NCBI GenBank assembly: GCA_013420905.1
Contig: JAAXNY010000003.1
Span: forward strand, 1 to 64,000
DNA length: 64,000 nucleotides
Source of the DNA: Collybia mongolica
Lineage: Eukaryota > Basidiomycota > Agaricomycetes > Agaricales > Clitocybaceae
Direction: 5' to 3'
In this document: piece by piece, positions 1 through 6,057 of the stretch
Numbering within the stretch: the stretch's first letter is position 1
How the letters are laid out: every line of letters begins with the position of its first letter
Translations under genes and position numbers: made by a program
Notes under the pieces: generated by a model
Database searches by the model: none
What the model was told of the DNA's origin: nothing
Seen by the model: only the letters and a program-made list of their open reading frames with translations

Positions 1-95
1 CTAACCCTAACCCTAACCCTAACCCTAACCCTAACCCTAACCCTAACCCTAACCCTAACCCTAACCCTAACCCTAACCCTAACCTAACCCTAACC
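1..95. repeat. Terminal telomere tract, (CCCTAA)n
   Basis: Perfect CCCTAA hexamers run from the first base to about position 83, then become irregular (CCTAACC variants) and merge into the start of the first retroelement. The C-rich strand reads inward from the left, so this is a left chromosome end whose G-rich 3' overhang lies on the minus strand. The TTAGGG repeat is common to most filamentous fungi and basidiomycetes. Confidence 0.95.
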
Positions 96-532
96 TAACC
101 GAACCTAACCCTAACCGGTTAACCCAACTTAACCCGCCTGAGCCGGACCGGACTTTGATCCGATCACCGACCCGACATGGACGGTTAAAGGCCACGTGCC
201 CGGTCCGAAATGACCGTGACGTGTGAAAGGTTACTAATCATTATAGCTGACCGGAGTAATCCGTTCGGCTTTGTTCCCACAGGTTGTCAAGGTCGTTAAT
301 AGACGGTCGCCGATTGGTGCCCAACACACTGCCTTCGGGCAGAGTTAGTAAGCCCGCTTCGGCGATGTCGTGTTCTATTCCGATCTGCCAGACGCTATGG
401 AAGCGACTGCGCATCTGTCATGCGCGCAAATGGCCATTGGCCGCCTCTGACAGGTAGATGACTAAGTATCCCGACTTTAGCCTAACTCCGGAACAAAGCT
501 AAAGTCCGCAGCAACCCGTATACACCCTAAAA

Positions 533-598
533 CCGATCTGAAGAGTCTTAAAAGACGAAAGGATCCGACCGGTGGTCTCCTCCATCGATCCTTATCGG
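533..598 (+). ncRNA. Type I hammerhead ribozyme (PLE1)
   Basis: All core elements of a hammerhead are visible. Stem I is CCGAT (533-537) with ATCGG (594-598), extended by an A532-T599 pair. The core is CTGAAGA (538-544), matching CUGANGA. Stem II is GTCT/AGAC with loop TAAA (545-556). GAAA lies at 557-560. Stem III is GGATC (561-565) with GATCC (587-591), capped by an inner GGTGG/CCATC hairpin. Then come U16.1 and H17 (TT, 592-593). Predicted cleavage is between 593 and 594. Hammerheads are known in many Penelope-like elements. Confidence 0.88.
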
Positions 599-627
599 TA
601 ATTTTCGCCTACTCAACTATATCCTCC

Positions 628-652
628 AACAAAAACGCTTCGCGTTTTTGTT
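628..652 (+). ncRNA. PLE1 3'-terminal hairpin
   Basis: A perfect 11-bp stem (AACAAAAACGC with its complement) closes a TTC loop. It lies 34 nt after the hammerhead cleavage site and just before GTCGTCCACCCTAACCC. The loop region GCTTCGC is shared with the otherwise unrelated PLE2 terminal hairpin. It may be the handle by which the RT recognises the 3' end of its RNA, or a transcript-stabilising structure; this role is inferred. Confidence 0.75.
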
Positions 653-670
653 GTCGTCCACCCTAACCCA

Positions 671-677
671 TATATAG
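671..677 (+). promoter_or_regulatory. TATA-like box before the PLE1 ORF
   Basis: TATATAG lies immediately after the pseudo-LTR and 95 nt before the ORF ATG, in a 96-nt leader (670-765) that ends in a C-rich tract. It is the only TATA-like element close to the start and is repeated in the second PLE1 copy. Promoter function is inferred; PLE promoters may also lie in the pseudo-LTR. Confidence 0.35.
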
Positions 678-765
678 CATTCAGTTCCCCGCCTTTGACT
701 ACACGTACCGTACTCCCCTTCGCACCAAATTACTTCAGGGACCCCCCCTCCAGTTTTTAGTCAGT

Positions 766-1879
766 ATGTCATCTTTCGCTAGAGCTTTCTCCCCGCTCGC
801 TGCAGCCTCCGTCATCATCGATGGGGATGTAACGAGCTCGGCATCACAGATGGCCCGTCATATCGTCCTGCAAGGGGCTAATACGATTGACGAGCTCATT
901 TCCCTGATCCCGTCTGACTATCGTCAGGTCCTTCGCGAGCCCCTTATGGGCGTCCGCACTACAACTGAAAAGTTGATTGCGGCGCGAACCACTCTTGCCA
1001 AGTGGCAGCAGCATGAGGCTGCTGGGACATATCCCACGATCTTACGATCTAAAGCCCCCGAAGTCCAAATGAGCAAGGACTTCGGCGCGGACGCCCAAGC
1101 CGCGGCCCATAAAGCCGCCCTTGACGCCGCCCATAAGAAATACCTCGCGGAGAATCTCACCAACATGATCCGCGCCAAGACAGACGAGGTCACTTTCCTA
1201 AGTGAGGCTATTAAACCGAGGAACCTGTTCAAGGAACTTCAGCCGATAGTGGAAGCCCACTATTCGCAGCGCCTGAAAGCATCGGAGGTACCGATGTTTG
1301 TTACCAACGCGGCCGGGGAACCGGAGTTGCAGGGGTTTAAGATGAGCGACGCGCAGTTCGAACTTGGCAAACAAGTCAGGGACGACTGCGTCGTGTATGC
1401 CTACCGTGTAGTTACCATCACGGAAATGCAGGAGGACGCACGGGCCCTCCGCTTTAAGAAAAAGGTAACGCTCAAGCAAGCGGCTGACGTTGAGATGACC
1501 GATCTCTCCGGCAATGACAAATCGACGGTACAGTCGATGGTCGACAAAGCAGTAGCCGCCCAAATGAAAAAGCTCAACGCTGCGAAGGCCTCCGGTAAAG
1601 GCGCCAAGGGAAAAGTAAGTGCTAACGCATTCGCTTCTTCTTCTCGGCTAACTTTAGACTCCCCTTTAGGATCAGGGGAAGAAGTCCAAGCCTTCGCCCA
1701 ATCGCAACAACACCGCCGCCGGTTCATCGAAGCTGAAACGCTCGAGGGCCGCCGAACCATACGTACCCAAACCGGCCAAGAAGGCCAGGGTATCGGCAGT
1801 TCGGGGCGGGAAACCTCTCCGCGGAGGCAACCGCGGTCGAGGCGGCAAGCCGGGTCGAGGACAGGGACGGGGCCGGTAG
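766..1879 (+). CDS. PLE1 spliced ORF1 with RGG-rich tail, 352 aa (join 766..1614,1670..1879)
   Basis: This is an alternative product of the same start. Removing the 55-nt intron (phase 0, after codon 283) shifts frame into a 69-residue tail that ends at TAG 1877-1879. The tail begins DQGKKSKPSPNR, contains a bipartite-like basic cluster (PAKKARVSAVRGGK) and ends in repeated RGG/GRG (GGNRGRGGKPGRGQGRGR). Such tails usually bind RNA or act in nuclear import. The equivalent splice in the divergent PLE2 family also gives a basic tail and a stop, which argues that this frame is real. The protein would be an ORF1 without RT. Splicing itself is predicted from sequence only. Confidence 0.7.
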
Positions 1880-4167
1880 ACACGCGTCTATCCCCCAATG
1901 TCGTATTCCGGTACGATCATCCCTCTACCTACCCGGATTTCATACTAACGTTATCTTACCCGGACGCTATTAATTACATATTATTACGTACTCCTGTAAA
2001 CATTATTACGGCATCCCAGTATAAATCATATGTTCACCGCTCCCCTGAAGTAAGCTTGCCAATCGAAATCGAACATGACCTTAGTGTGGGAATGAACTTT
2101 ATGTTCCCCACACCGCGCAACACTCAACTATTGAAAGATGCGTGGAACGACTTCGATCGAAGAATTCGCTGGCGTCTTAAGTTTACGTTCGAAAACGACG
2201 ACGCCCCCTATGATCCCGACTTTGAGGTACCTCACATATCAACGGCAGAACCCCCAAAGTTACCCAGCTATCTCGAATTAGGACTCACCCGTGGCCGCGG
2301 CTTCGTATATGAAACGATCCGCAATATGCCCCGTGAAGAAGCAAAGGGCCGCCTTTACTCGTTAGAGCCCAATGTATCCCGCATTCGAAAGTTCTTGTTT
2401 GATAACAAATACGTGGTTACGAACACAGATAAGAACCTGGGAATAGCTGTATCTAAACGAGACTGGATCATAGAAAAATGTTTAGATCTATTGGCCGATG
2501 AAAGTAATTATCTACCTTTACACGAGCTAGTAGCAAATAGTTATTTAAAAACTCAATGTACCCAAATGGAGGAAATAGCAAAGCTTTGCGAAGCGCATAT
2601 CTCCAACCCGCAAGTCTGCACCTTTATGCGACATCAAATAACCCCGAAAGGGGAAAAGCACAACGTTCCCATCTTTTACGGAATTCCCAAAATACACAAG
2701 GAACCCGTCAAGATGAGGCCCATCATTCCATGTCATAGTGCGATCCAAAACCCTGCGGCGAAGTACGTGAGTAAAATCCTTAAACCGATTGTGAAATCGG
2801 CACCAACCGTTATACACGGAACAAAAGACTTGGTGTTAAAATTAAGGCAGGTAAAATTCCAACGTGGACGACGATTCTACATCGTTACCGGCGACGTAGT
2901 CGCTTTCTACCCAAATATACCCATAGAGAGATGTTTTGAGGTCATACTCAATCTCTACGAGAGGCACTACTTTGGCGAAAGTTTCGACACGTGTAAAGAC
3001 CGGCTTACCAAACAAGAGTTACATGAATACGACATCTTTGTTCGGTGTCTCACGACTGGAAACAGTAACCTGATCACACAGTTTCAAGATAAATTCTATA
3101 AACAAACGCGCGGCCTAGCTATGGGCGTTGCGTCTTCTCCGGACTTAGCCAATCTATTTGGCTGGTTCTTCGAAGAATCTTGTGGAATCTTGACTAACAC
3201 GCTCGTACCTTTTTACGGGCGCTACATCGATGATTGCGCGGCGATTGTATATGCTTCCTCAGAAGCGGAAGCACTCAATCACCTCGCGTGTGTTCAATTC
3301 GATGGCTGTGTTATTGAATGGAACGTGTCGGAATCGCATCAGCCTTTCCTGGACTTAACCCTGTATCGCGATCAATATTCGGAGTTACAGTGGATGCCCT
3401 ATCGCAAAGCACGTTCGCATCAAGAAAGAATCCCATGGATTTCTTCCCACCCCCTAGATGTGAAACGGGGGACATTCGTGGGAGAAATGTCACGGCTGGC
3501 CACACTCTGTAGTCTTTATACACACTACCAGGACGCTATATCGGGCTTGGCTGCCCTTTATATTAAACGTGGTTATCCAGCTGACTTGGTCTATTCCTGG
3601 ATTAAGCATAATGTACGAGAACGGTGGGAAAAACGCCATTCTGAGTCACGGCAACGCTCTAGTGACATTCTTGTGCTTAAGTCCGAATATAACCTTGCGT
3701 GGGATTACTTTAACGCTAAGAAACTCGGAGATACAGTTCTCGGAACCTGGCGGGGTTGGATTAACGCCGCCACACATAACCGATATGGTATTGTGTTCCC
3801 GAAATTCAGTTCGGATCTTCACGGTCTGAAGTCCTCGGTTGAGGAGTTTAACTCTTTGATCGAGACGGCGGATGGGCTCGCGCCTATCCCTGACATTACG
3901 AAAATAGGTTTCGACAAACGTCGATTCATCGTGTCCAAGAAGCGGACACGCAATTTATTTGACCTTACTAGTCTTTGGAAAAAAATTGTATTATCCAAGA
4001 TGGAAGAACAAGCTCTGGAACAGAATATGTCCCTAGAATCTAACGATGACGAACCAGCTAATGACTCTAGTGATGACACTAGCTCGACCGGTTCTCTAGA
4101 AAGACAAAATCTGTCGTTCCTATACAATATCCGCGGCGAACCCACTCGAGTGGAGGACGTCGTGTGA
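766..4167 (+). CDS. PLE1 ORF1-reverse transcriptase, intron-retained form, 1133 aa
   Basis: This is an endonuclease-lacking Penelope-like reverse transcriptase. Residues 1-283 form an Ala/Lys-rich N-terminal region, probably an ORF1-like nucleic-acid-binding part. RT motifs follow: a TDKNLG pre-RT motif; FYGIPKIHK and RPIIPCHSA; motif A with catalytic Asp710 in TGDVVAFYPNIP; motif B GLAMGVASSPDLANL; motif C YIDD at 820-823 with Asp822/823; and FLDLTLYRD. A post-RT block (MPYRKARSHQERIPW, then HPLDVKRGTF) precedes an acidic C-terminus. There is no GIY-YIG domain after the RT. The ATG at 766 is the first in the leader. The frame stays open only if the 55-nt intron at 1615 is retained. Confidence 0.92.
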   Translation: MSSFARAFSPLAAASVIIDGDVTSSASQMARHIVLQGANTIDELISLIPSDYRQVLREPLMGVRTTTEKLIAARTTLAKWQQHEAAGTYPTILRSKAPEVQMSKDFGADAQAAAHKAALDAAHKKYLAENLTNMIRAKTDEVTFLSEAIKPRNLFKELQPIVEAHYSQRLKASEVPMFVTNAAGEPELQGFKMSDAQFELGKQVRDDCVVYAYRVVTITEMQEDARALRFKKKVTLKQAADVEMTDLSGNDKSTVQSMVDKAVAAQMKKLNAAKASGKGAKGKVSANAFASSSRLTLDSPLGSGEEVQAFAQSQQHRRRFIEAETLEGRRTIRTQTGQEGQGIGSSGRETSPRRQPRSRRQAGSRTGTGPVDTRLSPNVVFRYDHPSTYPDFILTLSYPDAINYILLRTPVNIITASQYKSYVHRSPEVSLPIEIEHDLSVGMNFMFPTPRNTQLLKDAWNDFDRRIRWRLKFTFENDDAPYDPDFEVPHISTAEPPKLPSYLELGLTRGRGFVYETIRNMPREEAKGRLYSLEPNVSRIRKFLFDNKYVVTNTDKNLGIAVSKRDWIIEKCLDLLADESNYLPLHELVANSYLKTQCTQMEEIAKLCEAHISNPQVCTFMRHQITPKGEKHNVPIFYGIPKIHKEPVKMRPIIPCHSAIQNPAAKYVSKILKPIVKSAPTVIHGTKDLVLKLRQVKFQRGRRFYIVTGDVVAFYPNIPIERCFEVILNLYERHYFGESFDTCKDRLTKQELHEYDIFVRCLTTGNSNLITQFQDKFYKQTRGLAMGVASSPDLANLFGWFFEESCGILTNTLVPFYGRYIDDCAAIVYASSEAEALNHLACVQFDGCVIEWNVSESHQPFLDLTLYRDQYSELQWMPYRKARSHQERIPWISSHPLDVKRGTFVGEMSRLATLCSLYTHYQDAISGLAALYIKRGYPADLVYSWIKHNVRERWEKRHSESRQRSSDILVLKSEYNLAWDYFNAKKLGDTVLGTWRGWINAATHNRYGIVFPKFSSDLHGLKSSVEEFNSLIETADGLAPIPDITKIGFDKRRFIVSKKRTRNLFDLTSLWKKIVLSKMEEQALEQNMSLESNDDEPANDSSDDTSSTGSLERQNLSFLYNIRGEPTRVEDVV
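1615..1669 (+). other. PLE1 regulated intron, 55 nt
   Basis: The donor is the ideal GTAAGT, the branch site CTAAC lies 17 nt before the acceptor, and the acceptor is CCTTTAG. The length is not a multiple of three, so splicing changes the downstream frame. The intron has no in-frame stop, so retention also gives an open frame. A second AG at 1657 would give a stop after three codons. Confidence 0.75.
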
Positions 4168-4678
4168 ACTTAACCTGTTGCCCCGGTCCAAGTTGATCGG
4201 GCGCTTTGGGGCGTAGCAGCGTGTGAGCTTCTTGCCATCCCTGGTCGGAGTTAACCTATCAGATCTCTATCGGTCCCACGACCGCTGGTCTTATGACAGC
4301 GTGAGTCTAAGTAGTCCAATGTGGCGAAAAGCAGCCGAATTTGATCGGCGGAGATATACCGGTAGATCCCCTTCCCTGTGCGGGGAACTCCTTAGACCCG
4401 GAACGGCTCGCTTACGTGCGTGCGTTTGTTTACCCTCGGGGACGCTCTTGTTGCGGCCCGTGGGTATTGTTTCCATCTATTCTTAGCGGTAAAAATTAAA
4501 CCGTTGTTGATACTTTGTAAGTACCACGATTTATGTCCTAACGACAGACGGTATTAACCGAGGCTCTTAGAGACATACTAACCCTAACTCTAACCCTAAC
4601 CGTGAGTACTTGTTTGCTTAATGCATCCGATCTACGTCAATCTGACATTGAACGAATTAGCTAACCCGAACCCTAACC
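4168..4678 (+). other. PLE1 3' untranslated/linker region
   Basis: This is non-coding sequence between the RT stop and the 3' pseudo-LTR. It ends in two internal telomere-like tracts (about 4577-4602 and 4661-4710) of CTAACCC-type repeats. No other gene is supported; the short frames in it are not conserved features. Confidence 0.6.
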
Positions 4679-5252
4679 TAACCGAACCTAACCCTAACCG
4701 GTTAACCCAACTTAACCCGCCTGAGCCGGACCGGACTTTGATCCGATCACCGACCCGACATGGACGGTTAAAGGCCACGTGCCCGGTCCGAAATGACCGT
4801 GACGTGTGAAAGGTTACTAATCATTATAGCTGACCGGAGTAATCCGTTCGGCTTTGTTCCCACAGGTTGTCAAGGTCGTTAATAGACGGTCGCCGATTGG
4901 TGCCCAACACACTGCCTTCGGGCAGAGTTAGTAAGCCCGCTTCGGCGATGTCGTGTTCTATTCCGATCTGCCAGACGCTATGGAAGCGACTGCGCATCTG
5001 TCATGCGCGCAAATGGCCATTGGCCGCCTCTGACAGGTAGATGACTAAGTATCCCGACTTTAGCCTAACTCCGGAACAAAGCTAAAGTCCGCAGCAACCC
5101 GTATACACCCTAAAACCGATCTGAAGAGTCTTAAAAGACGAAAGGATCCGACCGGTGGTCTCCTCCATCGATCCTTATCGGTAATTTTCGCCTACTCAAC
5201 TATATCCTCCAACAAAAACGCTTCGCGTTTTTGTTGTCGTCCACCCTAACCC
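4679..5252 (+). repeat. PLE1 copy 1, 3' pseudo-LTR
   Basis: Second copy of the direct repeat (offset 4583 from the 5' one), with a hammerhead at 5116-5181 and a hairpin at 5211-5235, ending CCACCCTAACCC. It abuts the 5'-truncated PLE2 stub. Confidence 0.85.
5116..5181 (+). ncRNA. Type I hammerhead ribozyme (PLE1)
   Basis: Same fold and sequence as the copy at 533: stem I CCGAT/ATCGG, core CTGAAGA, stem II GTCT/AGAC, GAAA, stem III GGATC/GATCC. Cleavage is predicted between 5176 and 5177, releasing a tail of about 76 nt that carries the terminal hairpin and CCCTAACCC. Confidence 0.87.
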
Positions 5253-5625
5253 TAAATTTTAACGAATAATAGCCTAACCCTAACCGCTAACCTTTAACCT
5301 TAAAGGCTAAGTAGCCGGGCCGATGGGGCCCGGCGCCTAAGTATAGCGCGGCTAAAAGAAGATAAGATCCAGGCACGAGATCCATCTTCTTTATTGATCC
5401 GCGTCGGTGAATAGCTAACCGAAATTGATCCGCGTATCGGATAAATACTAAGGTAGGGCGGGCCACTATGGACCGCGTTCCATGCGCGTCGAGCGCGCAT
5501 GCCAGCGCACACCCCCTCACATGGCGCAACATGTGTCTGAGGGGTTTACGCTGTGGTCGCTCGGAAAAACCGCGCGCGCGCCGTAACGGTGCGGCGGCGT
5601 GAGCGGAGAAACTGATTAAACATTA

Positions 5626-5698
5626 ACAAACAGGCCTGATGAGTACTTATACGAAACAGGTCGGGTGGGGGATTCCCCCAACCCTGTTGCTTGTTTGT
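5626..5698 (+). ncRNA. Type I hammerhead ribozyme (PLE2)
   Basis: Stem I is a 10-bp helix, ACAAACAGGC (5626-5635) with GCTTGTTTGT (5689-5698), including one G-U pair. The core is CTGATGA (5636-5642). Stem II is GTA/TAC with loop CTTA. GAAA is at 5653-5656. Stem III is CAGG/CCTG, capped by a GGGGG/CCCCC hairpin with loop ATT. TT at 5687-5688 gives U16.1 and H17. Cleavage is predicted between 5688 and 5689. The sequence is unlike the PLE1 ribozyme outside the invariant core. Confidence 0.88.
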
Positions 5699-5726
5699 AA
5701 CGCAACTCATCGTACCAAAGTCACTC

Positions 5727-5749
5727 GCAACCTCGCTTCGCTCGGTTGC
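5727..5749 (+). ncRNA. PLE2 3'-terminal hairpin
   Basis: GCAACC pairs with GGTTGC around an inner GC-TTC-GC, with a two-base internal mismatch. It lies 38 nt after the hammerhead cleavage site and just before CGTTCCACCCTAACCC, the same position as the PLE1 hairpin. Confidence 0.65.
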
Positions 5750-5770
5750 TCGTTCCACCCTAACCCTAAA

Positions 5771-6057
5771 CTTTGTGATGGCAGAGGGGGGGGGGGGGCT
5801 ATGTAACGTGGGGGAGGGGGGGCGCGGAGCTGTATCATACTTACGACGCGGCAACAGAAGCCATATAACGCAAGCAGAGATGACGAGAACGCATATGTAA
5901 AGTCTGTTGTGGGGCACATGCTAGGCGTGGTGGGGGGCGGCGGCGACCGAGAAAGAAACGAGGCCCGAGGAGTACAAGACGTTATGCCTTTCGTAGCACT
6001 CATGAGTCAGGCGAAAGTATATCCATCCCTAAAGTTCAGACTCACCGAAATCCCTTT
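5771..6057. other. 3' flank of the 911-codon gene, with a G run
   Basis: No gene seen. It begins at the PLE junction (CTTTGTGATGGCAG) and contains a run of about 13 G (5786 onward) and a second G-rich run. Unit C shows the same sequence continuing leftward into poly-T tracts, so the break here fell next to homopolymers. Confidence 0.6.

Larger units (their letters stand above)
96..669 (+). repeat. PLE1 copy 1, 5' pseudo-LTR
   Basis: This direct repeat matches 4679-5252 at a constant offset of 4583 nt. It starts in a degenerate CCTAACC tract, so its 5' boundary blends with the telomere. It contains the hammerhead (533-598) and the 25-nt terminal hairpin (628-652), and ends CCACCCTAACCC at 669. 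No ORF is supported in it. Confidence 0.85.
96..5252 (+). mobile_element. PLE1 copy 1: full-length telomeric Penelope-like element
   Basis: The element has two near-identical direct repeats of about 574 nt (96-669 and 4679-5252) flanking a single long ORF. This is the pseudo-LTR layout typical of Penelope-like elements. Its 5' end abuts the telomere and its 3' end reads CCACCCTAACCC. Each repeat carries a hammerhead ribozyme and a terminal hairpin. The RT protein has no GIY-YIG endonuclease domain, as known for Athena (rotifers) and Coprina (basidiomycetes), which attach to chromosome ends. The orientation fits priming from the G-rich overhang. The two repeats look identical by eye, which suggests recent insertion. 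Confidence 0.88.
5253..5770 (+). mobile_element. PLE2 3' stub, 5'-truncated
   Basis: This matches the last ~520 nt of the PLE2 copies at 28641 and 53045 (compare 32497-33012). It starts just upstream of the internal telomere-like tract of that family and ends CCACCCTAACCCTAA. It contains a hammerhead (5626-5698) and a GCTTCGC hairpin (5727-5749). It joins unit A DNA at about 5770, inside a site that is uninterrupted in unit C (about 60310). Confidence 0.85.

Noticed and set aside
1670..1879. Programmed ribosomal frameshifting as the source of the basic tail
   Set aside because: No slippery heptamer with a downstream structure stands out, whereas a consensus intron gives the tail frame exactly in both families.
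766..4167. Possible GIY-YIG endonuclease domain on the PLE proteins
   Set aside because: No GIY or YIG motif or following conserved block is seen after the RT in either family; the C-termini are short and acidic or charged.
5287..5532. Minus-strand frame MLRHVRGCALACALDAHG in PLE2 3' ends
   Set aside because: It lies in structured, GC-rich non-coding sequence before the ribozyme and its frame is broken by a single-base insertion in the third copy (57162-57395).
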